DNA of 64,000 nt from Rhodoligotrophos appendicifer (GCF_007474605.1 NZ_VHKL01000007.1:248001-312000); one strand, 5' to 3'; shown: positions 45,906-56,990, counted from the first letter of the stretch. Numbers and translations: made by a program. Notes: generated from the sequence alone by a model not told the origin.

Positions 45906-47459
45906 ATGGCTGAAAAGCGCTTCTACATTACCACTGCCATTTCCTATCCCAACGGAGCCCCGCATATAGGCCATGCCTATGAAGCCATGGTCACGGATGC
46001 GCTGGCACGGTTCAAACGTCTCGACGGTTATGAGGTATATTTCCTGACCGGCACGGATGAACATGGCATCAAAATGTTACAGACGGCCAACAAGGAGGGG
46101 ATCAGCCCCCGTGCGTTGGCGGATCGCAACTCACCCTTGTTTGAGCACATGGTGAGAACGCTTGGCTGCTCGAATGATGATTTTATCCGGACGACGGAGC
46201 AGCGCCACTTCGAGTCGGTTCAGGAAATCTGGCGCCGCATGGATGCGAATGGTGATATCTATTTGTCAACATATTCGGGCTGGTACTCGGTACGGGACGA
46301 GGCGTATTACGATGCGAGCGAACTGAGCGAAGATGCTGATGGAACTCGGCTTTCCCCACAGGGAACGCCGGTTGAGTGGGTCGAGGAGGAGAGCTATTTC
46401 TTCCGCCTCTCAGCCTATCAGGAGAAGCTGCTCGCCCTGTATGAGGAACAGCCGAATTTCATTGGACCCGATACGCGCCGCAACGAGGTCGTGAGCTTCG
46501 TCAGGGGCGGGCTGCGCGACCTCTCCATTTCGAGGACCACCTTCGACTGGGGCATTCCCGTCCCTGGAGATCCGAAGCATGTCATGTATGTGTGGGTCGA
46601 CGCATTGACCAATTACATCACCGGCGTCGGCTTTCCCCATGAAGGATCAGCCCAGTTTCAAGCGTTCTGGCCTGCGGATGTTCATGTCATCGGCAAGGAT
46701 ATCGTCCGATTCCATGCCGTCTATTGGCCTGCTTTTCTCATGTCGGCCGGCGTGCCTCTGCCGAAGCGAATTTTCGGCCATGGCTTCCTCTTCAACAAGG
46801 GTGAGAAGATGTCCAAGTCGGTCGGCAATGTTGTCGATCCACTGGCCATGATTGATCAGTATGGTCTTGATCCGGTTCGGTATTTCTATATGCGAGAGGT
46901 CCCCTTCGGGCAGGACGGTCATTACAGCCATGACGCGATCGTCAACCGCATCAATGCCGACCTCGCCAATGATCTGGGCAATCTCGCGCAACGGTCTCTT
47001 TCGATGATCGCGAAGAATTGCGGGGGCAGGGTGCCGACGCATGACATTTTTGCTGCGGATGACGAAGAGATTCTCCTCGCAAGTGCCGGTCTGATCAAAG
47101 AAATCCGACCCTTCATCGAAGAGCAGGCTGTCCACAAGGCCCTCGACGCGGTCTGGCGGGTGGTGGCGGACGCAAACCGATACTTCGCCAAGCAAGAGCC
47201 TTGGGCATTACGGAAGAGCGATCCCGAGCGTATGAACACTGTGCTCTATGTGACGGCAGAGGTATTGCGCAGGTTCGGCATCCTCATCCAACCCTTTATC
47301 CCGGGCTCGGGTGCAAAGCTGCTGGACCTCGTTGGTGTAGAAGAGGGACGGCGTCAGTTCGACGATCTTTCCAACTCACTAACGCCCGGTTCGGCTATGC
47401 CGGAGCCGCGAGCAATTTTCCCACGTTACGTCGATGAGGATGACAAGATCCTGCCATGA
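45906..47459 (+). CDS. metG: Methionyl-tRNA synthetase
   Basis: A 517-residue class I synthetase charging tRNA-Met. HIGH motif [13 protein letters not shown] near residues 14-26 and KMSKS in [10 protein letters not shown]. The connective-peptide knuckle has [13 protein letters not shown] with no cysteines, so this is the zinc-free form; there is no C-terminal tRNA-binding domain. Its TGA overlaps the ATG of tatD (ATGA). Confidence 0.97.
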   Translation: MAEKRFYITTAISYPNGAPHIGHAYEAMVTDALARFKRLDGYEVYFLTGTDEHGIKMLQTANKEGISPRALADRNSPLFEHMVRTLGCSNDDFIRTTEQRHFESVQEIWRRMDANGDIYLSTYSGWYSVRDEAYYDASELSEDADGTRLSPQGTPVEWVEEESYFFRLSAYQEKLLALYEEQPNFIGPDTRRNEVVSFVRGGLRDLSISRTTFDWGIPVPGDPKHVMYVWVDALTNYITGVGFPHEGSAQFQAFWPADVHVIGKDIVRFHAVYWPAFLMSAGVPLPKRIFGHGFLFNKGEKMSKSVGNVVDPLAMIDQYGLDPVRYFYMREVPFGQDGHYSHDAIVNRINADLANDLGNLAQRSLSMIAKNCGGRVPTHDIFAADDEEILLASAGLIKEIRPFIEEQAVHKALDAVWRVVADANRYFAKQEPWALRKSDPERMNTVLYVTAEVLRRFGILIQPFIPGSGAKLLDLVGVEEGRRQFDDLSNSLTPGSAMPEPRAIFPRYVDEDDKILP

Positions 47460-48250
47460 CCTCACCCTTAAGCGGCGTTGTGGACAGCCACTGCCATCTG
47501 GATTTTGCTGATTTTGATGATCGGGATGCCGTTATTGAACGCGCGCGTGCTGCCGGCGTCAAGCTGATGGTGACAATCTCCACGCGCGTCCGACAGTTCG
47601 ATAAAATACGAGCATTAATAGAGACTTATGAAGATGTGTTCGCCACAATTGGCACCCACCCTCATAATGCCGGCGAAGAGATGGACGTGACGGCAGCGGA
47701 ACTGATCGAAATCGCAAGGGATCCAAAGGTTGTTGGGATCGGCGAGGCTGGTCTCGATTATCACTATGACTTGGCACCGCGAGAGGCCCAGATGGCAGGC
47801 TTTCGCACCCATATCGCGGCAGCGCGAGAGACCGGCTTGCCCCTCGTCATCCATAGCCGTGAGGCGGAAGACGATACGGCCGTCGTCTTAGAGGAGGAGA
47901 TGGGGAAGGGGGCCTTTACGCCCCTCCTCCATTGCTTCAGCTCGGATATGCGACTTGCCCGTCGGGGCTTGAAGATCGGTGCCTATATCTCGTTTTCCGG
48001 CATCATGACCTTCAAGACGGCGCAAGCTTTACGGGACGTGGCTGCTGAAGTGCCGTTGGAGCGCCTCTTAGTCGAGACGGATGCGCCTTATCTCGCGCCC
48101 GTTCCTAAGCGAGGCAAACGCAACGAGCCAGCCTATGTGGTCCATACGCTCAAAGCGCTGGCTGAGGTAAAAGGACTGGATGCACAGGAGATGGCCAACA
48201 TCACCACAGACAATTTCCATCGTCTGTTTACGAAGGTGCCGCGTTTATGA
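47456..48250 (+). CDS. TatD-family metal-dependent hydrolase
   Basis: 264 residues with VDSHCHLDF (metal-binding His-x-His), [33 protein letters not shown] and [11 protein letters not shown], the full TatD metal set. Members are DNases or D-aminoacyl-tRNA editing-type enzymes. Linked by 4-bp overlaps to metG and the MBL gene, as in many bacteria. Confidence 0.93.
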   Translation: MTSPLSGVVDSHCHLDFADFDDRDAVIERARAAGVKLMVTISTRVRQFDKIRALIETYEDVFATIGTHPHNAGEEMDVTAAELIEIARDPKVVGIGEAGLDYHYDLAPREAQMAGFRTHIAAARETGLPLVIHSREAEDDTAVVLEEEMGKGAFTPLLHCFSSDMRLARRGLKIGAYISFSGIMTFKTAQALRDVAAEVPLERLLVETDAPYLAPVPKRGKRNEPAYVVHTLKALAEVKGLDAQEMANITTDNFHRLFTKVPRL

Positions 48251-49059
48251 GCCTGCGCGTTACTATTCTCGGCTGCGGGTCCTCCGCCGGGGTGCCGCGC
48301 ATCGGCAACCACTGGGGTGTTTGCGATCCTGAAAATCCCAAGAACCGCAGGCGGCGATGCTCGATTCTCATCGAGAAGACCGGAGACTCAGGAGTAACGC
48401 GGATCCTGGTCGACACAACGCCGGATGTCCGCGAACAGCTGCTAATGGCGGATGTCGGCATTCTCGATGGGGTGATCTTTACCCATGATCATGCCGATCA
48501 TTGCCACGGCATCGACGAGTTGCGAGCCGTAGCGATCAATGGAAGGCGTCGTGTGCGGGTGTGGGCCGACGAGCGAACGATGGGTGAGCTGCACGCCCGC
48601 TTCGGCTATTGCTTCGAAACACCGCCAGGCTCGAGCTATCCGCCTATCCTGACAGCACATCCCATTGTGGCAGGTGAACCCGTAGAGATCGATGGGCCCG
48701 GAGGCACCATCCAGATTCTCCCGTTCGACCTGGAGCATGGCGATATCATGGCGCTGGGGCTAAGGATCGGAAATCTTGCTTACACGCCCGACGTCAATGG
48801 CATTCCGGATGCAGCCCTCGCAACGTTGGAGAATCTCGATATCTGGGTCATCGATGCCTTACGGCCGATGCCTCATCCCACCCATTTCGATCTTGAGACT
48901 GCCTTGCTCTGGATCGAGCGCATGCACCCCCGAAGAGCTGTGCTGACGAATATGCATATCGACCTGGACTATGCGCAGCTGAGAAGGTCGCTTCCAGCTC
49001 ATATCGAGCCAGCCTTTGACGGGATGCAGCTCGACCTCACCTCTCCACAGCCAATTTAG
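48247..49059 (+). CDS. MBL-fold metallo-hydrolase, PhnP-like
   Basis: 270 residues. N-terminal CGSSAGVPRIGNHWGVCDP resembles the PhnP/Lactamase_B_2 group; the metal site is HDHADHCHG, with later MPHPTHFD and TNMHIDLDY. PhnP is a cyclic phosphodiesterase, but no phn genes are near, so the substrate is unknown. Coupled to tatD by 4 bp. Confidence 0.9.
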   Translation: MSLRVTILGCGSSAGVPRIGNHWGVCDPENPKNRRRRCSILIEKTGDSGVTRILVDTTPDVREQLLMADVGILDGVIFTHDHADHCHGIDELRAVAINGRRRVRVWADERTMGELHARFGYCFETPPGSSYPPILTAHPIVAGEPVEIDGPGGTIQILPFDLEHGDIMALGLRIGNLAYTPDVNGIPDAALATLENLDIWVIDALRPMPHPTHFDLETALLWIERMHPRRAVLTNMHIDLDYAQLRRSLPAHIEPAFDGMQLDLTSPQPI

Positions 49060-49076
49060 TTTCCATAATATAGATT

Positions 49077-49913
49077 ATGCGACACTCTGAGATGACAGAC
49101 CCTTTGGGAGATCCCCGATCCATTGAGACCTTGCTGGCGGTGATGAATGCACTGCGTACGCCCGAGACCGGTTGTCCGTGGGACCTCGAACAAGATTTTT
49201 CGAGTATCGCTCCTTACACAATCGAAGAAGCCTATGAGGTGGCTGATGCGATCGAGCGGCTGAACATGGAGGATTTGTGCGACGAGCTCGGCGACCTCCA
49301 GCTGCAGGTCGTCTATCACGCCCGGTTGGCAGATGAAGCCGGCAGTTTCTCTTTCGGTGATGTGATCGAAGCGATCGTCACCAAGATGATCCGGCGGCAC
49401 CCGCATGTTTTTGGCGATGCGGAAGGCGTCAAATCCGTAGCCGTGAAGGGAATGTGGGAAGGCATCAAGGCATCCGAACGGTCGGCAAGGACGGAAGGCG
49501 GCGGAGACACCTCTAGCAGCCTTTTGGCCGACATCCCTGTGGCCCTCCCCGGTTTGACACGCGCCGTGAAGCTGCAGTCGCGCGCGGCACGGGTCGGGTT
49601 CGATTGGCCCAATCTCGAGCCGGTGTTTGCGAAAGTCGAAGAAGAGATCGTGGAACTCAAGGACGCTGTAGCCGAGGGGACCGATAAAGCCCACATTGCC
49701 GAGGAGCTAGGTGATCTTTTGTTCGTGATCGCCAATATCGCTCGACACCTCGAGATCAATCCTGAGGGCGCTCTGCGGTCGGCAAACGCTAAGTTCATTA
49801 GGCGCTTCAATCACATAGAGCAGAGTGTGAAGGCCAGTGGACAAGAGCTCGAAACTGTGGGGCTCGATGGCCTGGATCGATTGTGGGACGAGGCAAAGAG
49901 CAAGGGTTTGTAG
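49077..49913 (+). CDS. mazG: Nucleoside triphosphate pyrophosphohydrolase
   Basis: 278 residues containing two MazG domains. The first has CPWDLEQDFSSIAPYTIEEAYEV and the metal-binding ELGDLQLQVVYHARL; the second has ELGDLLFVIANIARH. It hydrolyses aberrant NTPs to NMPs. It converges directly on hflX, the two stops being adjacent with no terminator between. Confidence 0.95.
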   Translation: MRHSEMTDPLGDPRSIETLLAVMNALRTPETGCPWDLEQDFSSIAPYTIEEAYEVADAIERLNMEDLCDELGDLQLQVVYHARLADEAGSFSFGDVIEAIVTKMIRRHPHVFGDAEGVKSVAVKGMWEGIKASERSARTEGGGDTSSSLLADIPVALPGLTRAVKLQSRAARVGFDWPNLEPVFAKVEEEIVELKDAVAEGTDKAHIAEELGDLLFVIANIARHLEINPEGALRSANAKFIRRFNHIEQSVKASGQELETVGLDGLDRLWDEAKSKGL

Positions 49914-51302
49914 TCAGCTCATGGGCATTTCGACAGGCGCCGACAAAGCATCCGCGTAACGGCTGCGCAAAACCTCTGACTTTTCTGCGGGCACGCGCAC
50001 GATCAAGGCAATGCTGCCATCCTCAGCTTCTCGGCGCTCCAGCACCTCTCCCGTCTCGTAAAGCCAGGACAACGCAGCACCATCCTCTCCCTTCAGTGAC
50101 AAGGAATAGGTTTTGGCCGCTTCCGCCAGCCGGTGCTCCACAGCGGCAAGGAGACTGGGCACCCCCTCCCCGGTTACGGCAGAAACAAGAATGACATCGT
50201 CACGGCGCTCCGCCTGATTTTGCACGGCAGCCCGGTCTTCTGGGGTCAGCAGGTCGATCTTGTTCCAAATTTCAGTGATATGAGACCGGCGTTCTTCACC
50301 AAGCCCTAGGGTGGTCAGAACCTGCAGGACATCCGCCGCCTGCGCATCGCTTTCCGGATGGCTGATGTCACGGACGTGAAGGATGAATGTTGCTTCCAGG
50401 ACTTCTTCAAGAGTCGCTCGAAATGCCGCTACCAGATCTGTCGGCAACTCAGAAATAAAACCAACCGTGTCAGACAGGATCACCATACGGCCATGCGGCA
50501 GCTTCAGCTGTCGCATCGTCGGATCCAACGTGGCGAAGAGCATATTTTCAGCCAGAACTCCAGCCTTGGTCAACTGATTGAACAGGGTGGATTTGCCCGC
50601 ATTAGTATAGCCGACCAGGGCGACAATCGGATAAGGGACCCGGCGTCTGTTCTCACGATGCAACTCACGGCGACGCTTCACCTTTTCCAGTTCAACCTTA
50701 ATCTTGACGATGCGGTCCTGGATCACCCGACGATCGGCTTCGATTTGAGTTTCACCCGGACCACCGAGAAAGCCGAAGCCACCACGTTGCCGTTCCAGAT
50801 GGGTCCATGACCGGACTAGGCGGCTCTTTTGATAGGTGAGATGGGCAAGCTCCACCTGCATCCGCCCTTCCCGGGTCCTCGCCCGGCGGCCGAAAATCTC
50901 GAGGATAAGGCCTGTGCGATCGAGCACCTTGGCGTTCCAGGCGCGTTCGAGATTTCGTTGTTGCACAGGCGTGAGGGAGGCGTTCACCACAACCAGCTCG
51001 ACTTCAAGCTCTTTCAGCTCAGCGGCGATCTCCTCGACTTTACCACCGCCAATCAAAGTGGCCGGCGTCGCCTTTGTCAGGATCACGGAGATCATGCCCT
51101 GGACTTCGAGGTCGATGGCCAGCGCCAACCCATGCGCTTCTTCCAGGCGCTCGTCCTCCTCCCGCAGAATCAGTGACTCGCTACCGAGGACGGCACCTGG
51201 ACGGCGGCGAAATCCCACATGCACCAGATAGGCACGGGTCGCCGAACTTTCTTCGACCTGAAAGGAGATGGGCGCAATCCGCCTATCTCCAGTTTCTCGC
51301 AT
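49914..51302 (-). CDS. hflX: GTPase HflX
   Basis: 462 residues from ATG 51302 (AAGGGCG upstream); an open frame to 51380 overlaps hfq and is not used. The N-terminal HflX domain, GGPGETQIEADRR, G1 GYTNAGKSTLFN, G3 DTVGFISELP and G4 NKID are present. HflX splits stalled 70S ribosomes under stress. It lies 7 bp after hfq, the usual alphaproteobacterial arrangement. Confidence 0.95.
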   Translation of the reverse strand: MRETGDRRIAPISFQVEESSATRAYLVHVGFRRRPGAVLGSESLILREEDERLEEAHGLALAIDLEVQGMISVILTKATPATLIGGGKVEEIAAELKELEVELVVVNASLTPVQQRNLERAWNAKVLDRTGLILEIFGRRARTREGRMQVELAHLTYQKSRLVRSWTHLERQRGGFGFLGGPGETQIEADRRVIQDRIVKIKVELEKVKRRRELHRENRRRVPYPIVALVGYTNAGKSTLFNQLTKAGVLAENMLFATLDPTMRQLKLPHGRMVILSDTVGFISELPTDLVAAFRATLEEVLEATFILHVRDISHPESDAQAADVLQVLTTLGLGEERRSHITEIWNKIDLLTPEDRAAVQNQAERRDDVILVSAVTGEGVPSLLAAVEHRLAEAAKTYSLSLKGEDGAALSWLYETGEVLERREAEDGSIALIVRVPAEKSEVLRSRYADALSAPVEMPMS

Positions 51303-51309
51303 TTCGCCC

Positions 51310-51558
51310 TTAATCGTCACTACCGCCGTTTTCCTCGTAAAGTTTGATCGGAGCACTGGGCATGATGGTTGAAATTGCATGCTTGTAAACGAGCTGGGAA
51401 AGCCCGTCCCGCCGCAGCAAGACGCAGAAATTATCGAACCAAACGATCACCCCTTGAAGCTTCACCCCGTTGACCAGGAAAATGGTCAAAGGGACATGTT
51501 CTTTCCGAACTTTGTTCAGGAAGATATCTTGCAGGTTTTGCTGTTTTTCTGAGGCCAT
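51310..51558 (-). CDS. hfq: RNA chaperone Hfq
   Basis: 82 residues from ATG 51558 ([19 protein letters not shown]), the conserved Hfq start; the frame is open to 51657. Sm1 has [26 protein letters not shown] and Sm2 has the conserved YKHAISTI. A hexameric sRNA/mRNA matchmaker. The next gene down is hflX. Confidence 0.97.
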   Translation of the reverse strand: MASEKQQNLQDIFLNKVRKEHVPLTIFLVNGVKLQGVIVWFDNFCVLLRRDGLSQLVYKHAISTIMPSAPIKLYEENGGSDD

Positions 51559-51735
51559 TGTCGTTCCCGCATAATGTTGAAGACGGATGCCGCACACACA
51601 CACGCGGCTCGTCCTAGTCTCGAGCCTTAGGCCAAAAGCCTGTCGGCATTGGGGCAAAGCCCCATCAAGACGCTAACATACATAGGACGGGTCGACGACG
51701 AGCAACAGTGTCTGTGAAGCCACAGGAGTGCTGCA

Positions 51736-53115
51736 TCAGAAATATTCGAGGCTCACGCGGAAAAGATGTTCAACGTCCCTCACCATGCCGGCCAGAGCGA
51801 ATATAACAATGCGGTCGCGAGGCTTGATTTCGGTCGCGCCGTTTGGAATCGAAACCTTCCCGTTCCGCACGATTGCGCCGATCCGAACACCGTCGGGCAG
51901 ATCCGCCTCGCGTAGGGGCTTGCCCACCACTGGAGAGGTCTCGAGGGCCTCCACCTCAAGCACCTCGCCCTCCCCGTTTTGGACCGGATGGACGCCACGG
52001 ATGCGCCCCCTACGAACGTGGCGCAGTATGCTTGAGACGGTCACTGCCCGCGGACTGATATAGGCATCGATGCCGAATGTGTTGAGTACGGGATTGAAAT
52101 CTGGGCTGGAGACCAGACAGAAGCTTTGCTGGGCGCCTTCATGCTTTGCCAATACCGCCGACAAGATATTGACCTTGTCGTCATTGGTGAGCGCGACAAA
52201 AGCGTCAGCCTCTTGGGCTCCAGCTTCACGCAGCAATTCCTGCTCCATAGAACTTCCATGCAGGACCAGTGTTCGCTGCAGGTCTTCTGCGATCAAGCTT
52301 GCTCGCTCTCTGTTGATCTCGATGATTTTCACATGAACGCCCCGCCCCTGGCGCTCTTCGAGCTTGGTCGCAACATAGAGGCCAATATTTCCTCCGCCGG
52401 CGATGACAACGCGGCGGGCTGGCTTTTCCTCATGCCCGAACAGGCCCAGAACACGTTCAGCTTGGCTGCGGTCGGCAATTACATAAATGTCATCTCCGAT
52501 AAGCATCTGGTCGGTGCCGTGGGGAACAAAAAGCTTACCGTTCCGAACAATGCTGACCACTGTGGCTTGGAGGTCTGGAAAAAGCTCGGTTAGCTGACGC
52601 AAAGGTGTGTCAACCACGGGACAATTGTCACGCAGCCGGATCGCCATCGCGATGACCTGTTCTTCGACGAAGTGAACGGCTTCGAAGGCGCCTGGCAAGT
52701 TAAGCCGGCGTAGAACCATCTCGCCCACGGCTGTTTCCGGAGAGATGATCACGTCGATCGGAAGGTTCGAACGGGAGTAGAGCGTCCGCCATTTCGGATC
52801 AAGGTACGTTTGTGCTCTCACTCGAGCGATCTTGGTTGGAATATCAAACAGTGAATGCGCGATCTGGCACGCCATCATGTTGACTTCATCGACCATGGTC
52901 ACGGCAATGATCATGTCCGCATCACGCGCTCCCGCCTGCTCAAGAATGTCAGGATGGGAGCCGTGGCCAACGAAGCCACGCACGTCTAGCGCGTCCGTTA
53001 CCGCCTGGATCAGTTTAGGGGAGACATCGATAATGGTGACATCGTTGTCCTCCCGGGCCAGCCGCTCGGCGATGCCACGACCCACCTGCCCTGCCCCGCA
53101 GATAATGATCTTCAT
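51736..53115 (-). CDS. trkA: Trk potassium transport regulatory subunit TrkA
   Basis: 459 residues with two RCK modules, each an NAD-binding Rossmann fold: GAGQVGRGIAERLAREDNDV at the N-terminus and GGGNIGLYVATKLEERQG near residues 240-257, each followed by a TrkA-C domain. It gates the TrkH/TrkG K+ channel at the membrane. trkA next to ntrX is a conserved alphaproteobacterial order. Confidence 0.96.
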   Translation of the reverse strand: MKIIICGAGQVGRGIAERLAREDNDVTIIDVSPKLIQAVTDALDVRGFVGHGSHPDILEQAGARDADMIIAVTMVDEVNMMACQIAHSLFDIPTKIARVRAQTYLDPKWRTLYSRSNLPIDVIISPETAVGEMVLRRLNLPGAFEAVHFVEEQVIAMAIRLRDNCPVVDTPLRQLTELFPDLQATVVSIVRNGKLFVPHGTDQMLIGDDIYVIADRSQAERVLGLFGHEEKPARRVVIAGGGNIGLYVATKLEERQGRGVHVKIIEINRERASLIAEDLQRTLVLHGSSMEQELLREAGAQEADAFVALTNDDKVNILSAVLAKHEGAQQSFCLVSSPDFNPVLNTFGIDAYISPRAVTVSSILRHVRRGRIRGVHPVQNGEGEVLEVEALETSPVVGKPLREADLPDGVRIGAIVRNGKVSIPNGATEIKPRDRIVIFALAGMVRDVEHLFRVSLEYF

Positions 53116-53183
53116 AGATTTCTGCTGGCCTTGTGCGATGACGCCCGGGCAACTGTCCCGTTCAAATTACATACGGTCCAAAG

Positions 53184-54572
53184 CTAATGGAGCTCCATCG
53201 CCTTTTCCCCTACCCCCAAAAGCTTGAGCTTCCGATGAAGAGCTGAGCGCTCCATTCCGACAAAGGCTGCCGTCTTTGAGATGTTGCCGCCAAAGCGAGC
53301 GATTTGCGCAGCTAGATACTCGCGTTCAAATATTTCGCGCGCTTCACGAAGCGGCAAGGACATCAGTTGTTCGGCACCATTGCCATTGGCCAACGGCGGC
53401 ATGAACCCGCCAAGCTCGCTCGGCAGCATCGAGGCAGTGATCTCGGTTCCTGGCTCGCCGCCCGCCAATATCATGAGCCGTTCGACATTGTTCCTTAGCT
53501 GCCGGACGTTTCCCGGCCAGTCAAGCGTCTGCAAAATAGCCAGCGCGTCATCAGAAACATCGCGCATCGGTTGCCCTGATATCGATGAATACTGGCGAAT
53601 GAAGTGTGAAATCAGAGCTGGAATATCATCGCGCCTTTCCCCGAGCGCAGGCAGGCGTATCGGCACCACATTTAGACGATGATAGAGATCCTCGCGGAGC
53701 AATCCCTGCTCAATCATGCGGGGCAGATCCCTGCAGGTGGAGGAAACGATACGGACATCGACTTTAACGCGGTTCGAGCCGCCGACGCGCAGAAACGTCT
53801 GGTCGACCAGAACCCGCAGTATCTTGCCCTGAGTCTCTATGGGCATATCGGCGACCTCGTCGATGAAGAGCGTGCCGCCATGAGCCTCTTCGAATGCCCC
53901 TATACGGGCGAGGGAGCCATCTGTGTTCTCCACCCCGAAAAGCTCTTCCTCCATTCGCTCCGGCGCCATTGTTGCTGCGGACAAGATGACAAAAGGCCCG
54001 TCTGTGCGGTGGGACCAAGTGTGCAGTACACGCGCCGTAAGTTCCTTGCCTGAGCCAAGGGGGCCCGCGATAAGGACTCTACTATTGGTCGGCGCCACTT
54101 TCTTCACCAACTGGCGCAACTGGCGCATCACAGCGGATTCGCCGATCAATTCCGCCAGGGCCCCTGCCCGCTCCTTCAGCTCCTCATTCTCGCGGCGCAA
54201 GCGCGAGGCCTCAAGCGCCCTTCCCACGACCAGAATCAGGCGGTCCGCCTTGAACGGCTTTTCGATGTATTCATAAGCACCGCGCTTAATGGCGGAAACG
54301 GCTGTCTCAATATTGCCGTGACCGGAAATGATGACAACGGGCACTTCTGGATGATTTTTCTTGATCACGATCAGAAGATCGAGACCGTCCAGCTTTGATC
54401 CTTGTAACCAGATATCCAGTACGATCAGAGACGGGCGACGGCTCTGAATGGCAGCCAGAGCGCTATCACTGTCATGCGCCAAACGCGCTTCATACCCTTC
54501 ATCTTCAAGAATGCCGGCAATGAGATTGCGGATGTCGGCCTCGTCGTCGACGATGAGAATATCCGAAGCCAT
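53184..54572 (-). CDS. ntrX: Nitrogen-regulation response regulator NtrX
   Basis: 462 residues: receiver domain (phospho-Asp in LIVLDIWLQG), AAA+ domain with P-loop AGPLGSGKE and DEVADMP, and a C-terminal Fis-type HTH (ISKTAAFVGMERSALHRKLK). The sigma54-contact GAFTGA loop is absent, replaced by sequence around SLARIGAFEEAHGG, as known for NtrX. It follows ntrY directly (TAGATG). Confidence 0.95.
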   Translation of the reverse strand: MASDILIVDDEADIRNLIAGILEDEGYEARLAHDSDSALAAIQSRRPSLIVLDIWLQGSKLDGLDLLIVIKKNHPEVPVVIISGHGNIETAVSAIKRGAYEYIEKPFKADRLILVVGRALEASRLRRENEELKERAGALAELIGESAVMRQLRQLVKKVAPTNSRVLIAGPLGSGKELTARVLHTWSHRTDGPFVILSAATMAPERMEEELFGVENTDGSLARIGAFEEAHGGTLFIDEVADMPIETQGKILRVLVDQTFLRVGGSNRVKVDVRIVSSTCRDLPRMIEQGLLREDLYHRLNVVPIRLPALGERRDDIPALISHFIRQYSSISGQPMRDVSDDALAILQTLDWPGNVRQLRNNVERLMILAGGEPGTEITASMLPSELGGFMPPLANGNGAEQLMSLPLREAREIFEREYLAAQIARFGGNISKTAAFVGMERSALHRKLKLLGVGEKAMELH

Positions 54573-56990
54573 CTACGGTTCCCTCTTGTTTTCAATTTCA
54601 TTGTTGACCACCCCTACGCCCTCTCTCCGCTCATGCGCCTCGACCTCCGAGGCTCGCAGATCTGCCGTCGGCGCTTGCGGCGCGACAGGCGTCTGCTCAT
54701 ATTTATTCGCTGCCGGTGGGCCATCACCGGTTTGTTCGCCTGCCTGAGCCGAGGGCGTTCCCAGGGCAGGCAGAATCAAACGCACCAAGGCGCCACCATC
54801 GAATTCTGCTGATGCGTCCGAAAGAGACACCTGTCCGGCATGCTCTTCCATAATGCGCTTAACAATGGCCAAGCCAAGGCCGGTGCCTTTTGCCCTGGTC
54901 GTCATATATGGCTCCAGAAGCCGCTGACGATTGTCCTTGGGCAATCCGATGCCATTGTCCGCCACGTTGATAATCACATTCTCGCCACAGCTCTCGACTG
55001 AGACTTCGATCCGGCCCTTGTGGCGAGGATCCTGCTGAATACGCGCCTCAACCGCTTCTCTGGCATTCTTCACCAGATTGGTCACAGCCTGCGTTATTAG
55101 CCGACGGTCGAAGGCCACCGGGATCGCCTGATTGGGTGTCTGCACATTAATATCAAGGTCGCCGCTGGACACTCTTTGCAGCACCATCGCCTCCTTGACG
55201 ACGGTCACGAGGTCTCCCGTTTCCAGCTCTGCTTTCGGCATCCGAGCGAAGGAGGAGAACTCATCGATCATACGACCGATGTCGCCCACCTGTCGAATGA
55301 TCGTCTCGGTGCACTGCTCAAAGACTTGCGGGTCGGTGCGGATTTCCTTGCTGTATTTGCGGCGCAGACGCTCAGCAGAGAGCTGGATCGGCGTCAGTGG
55401 ATTCTTGATTTCGTGCGCGATTCTCCTGGCGATATCAGACCACGCAGTATTGCGCTGGGCGGAGACCAGTTCAGTGACGTCGTCGATCGTCACCACGTAG
55501 CCCTGCTCGTCCTCGCGCGCGCGTTCCGTCGTGATCCGGACGAAAAGATTCCGCTCCTCCCCATCGACACGCGTATTGATATGACCCTCGGCAGAACCGG
55601 AGCGCTTCTTGAGCGCCTTTTGGAAGAGGTCGTCGAGTTCGGGCATGAGATCCGTGATCATCGTGCCGCTTAAATCCGCATCCTGCTTGTGGAGAAGCGC
55701 CAGGGCTGAACTGTTAACAAGGGTCACCTTGCCGGTGCTGTCGAGACCAATCACCCCTGCACTGACACCAGCCAGAACCGCCTCGGTGAATCTCCGGCGG
55801 AGATCGACCTGAACATTTGCATTGATCAATTCGCTGCGCTGCGATTCAAGCTGCCGGGTCATCCGATTAAAGGTTCGACCCAAAGTCGCCAAGTCGCCTT
55901 CCGCTCGGCGAACTGGCACTTTTACGTTGAGATCGCCGAGGGAGACACGGCGGGCAGCGTCGACGAGACGGACGATGGGTTGCACCAAGCGGTCCGACAG
56001 CCACAGACCTGACCAAATCGCCGCGAGCAAGAAGATAAAGGACACGCCAATATACATGAGCGCGAACGTCACCTGAACGCCTGATCGCTGGCTCTGCATG
56101 GCCTCGTAGGCAATCACCCCTTCGCGCGTGCGCTGAAGATGCTCCATCACCTTCGGATTCACGAGACGCAACACGTAGAGGTAGGAATTCTCGAAGCCAT
56201 CCAGCTTCAGGAGCGCCCGGATGACATTGCTGGTGCCAGGCCCGTCCACCACCAGATCACCTTTAGAGGCCGTCGCAAGTTCGGCATCAGAGGGGGGCTG
56301 AAACTGAATCTGATCATTGATCGTAACACTCGACTCAATGCGGCGCTTGCTGCTGTCGATGACGTAGGCCGCCGCGAGACCACGGATCGCCACGTGGGTT
56401 GCAAGTCGGCGTGTAAACTGCTGCCGATCGGTATCAAACTCTGACTTTCGGCGCCCCATGTCGGATGCAATTGCTGCAACGTCCCCGCGGATTACTTCGC
56501 CATGCTCAGCAATGTATGTCTCAGCGACGCTAACCGCAGTATCGACGATGCCTCGGGTCCGCTCGGAAAACCATGTGTCGAGGCCCCGGTTGAGGGTCAC
56601 AGTCGCGAAAAGGGCGACGATGATCGCTGGCAAAGCGGCGATGATTGAGAACAGCGAAACGATTCGGATATGGAGGCTTGCACCCGCAATTCCCAATCGA
56701 CGCGCTTGCCACAGCACATAGGCCTGCCATGCAATCATCGCCGCCATCGACAACACCAACACCAAGTTGATGGCGAGAAGGGAAATGATCAGCTCGCGAG
56801 TGGGCTCAAGAGGCGTCAGGCCGGTCAATACAGAATATGTCGCAAGCCCGGTGATGATCGACGTGACCACAAGGAAAACGCCGAGCAAAGTGGGGAGACG
56901 ACGTTCCGAAGGGGGGCGATCAACCTTTACCCTACGGCGCGGCTCGCTTGCCGATGTGGGGAGTCTCGTTGAATCTAAACTAACGACCAT
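54573..56990 (-). CDS. ntrY: Nitrogen-sensing histidine kinase NtrY
   Basis: An 805-residue membrane kinase. Several N-terminal transmembrane helices flank a periplasmic-type sensor region (about 35-330), then HAMP (VRLVDAARRVSLGDLNV), PAS (about 400-500), HisKA with the phospho-His in [15 protein letters not shown], and HATPase (NVADNGIGLP, GTGLGLAIVKRIMEEH). It phosphorylates NtrX. A 238-bp gap separates it from ntrC. Confidence 0.95.
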   Translation of the reverse strand: MVVSLDSTRLPTSASEPRRRVKVDRPPSERRLPTLLGVFLVVTSIITGLATYSVLTGLTPLEPTRELIISLLAINLVLVLSMAAMIAWQAYVLWQARRLGIAGASLHIRIVSLFSIIAALPAIIVALFATVTLNRGLDTWFSERTRGIVDTAVSVAETYIAEHGEVIRGDVAAIASDMGRRKSEFDTDRQQFTRRLATHVAIRGLAAAYVIDSSKRRIESSVTINDQIQFQPPSDAELATASKGDLVVDGPGTSNVIRALLKLDGFENSYLYVLRLVNPKVMEHLQRTREGVIAYEAMQSQRSGVQVTFALMYIGVSFIFLLAAIWSGLWLSDRLVQPIVRLVDAARRVSLGDLNVKVPVRRAEGDLATLGRTFNRMTRQLESQRSELINANVQVDLRRRFTEAVLAGVSAGVIGLDSTGKVTLVNSSALALLHKQDADLSGTMITDLMPELDDLFQKALKKRSGSAEGHINTRVDGEERNLFVRITTERAREDEQGYVVTIDDVTELVSAQRNTAWSDIARRIAHEIKNPLTPIQLSAERLRRKYSKEIRTDPQVFEQCTETIIRQVGDIGRMIDEFSSFARMPKAELETGDLVTVVKEAMVLQRVSSGDLDINVQTPNQAIPVAFDRRLITQAVTNLVKNAREAVEARIQQDPRHKGRIEVSVESCGENVIINVADNGIGLPKDNRQRLLEPYMTTRAKGTGLGLAIVKRIMEEHAGQVSLSDASAEFDGGALVRLILPALGTPSAQAGEQTGDGPPAANKYEQTPVAPQAPTADLRASEVEAHERREGVGVVNNEIENKREP

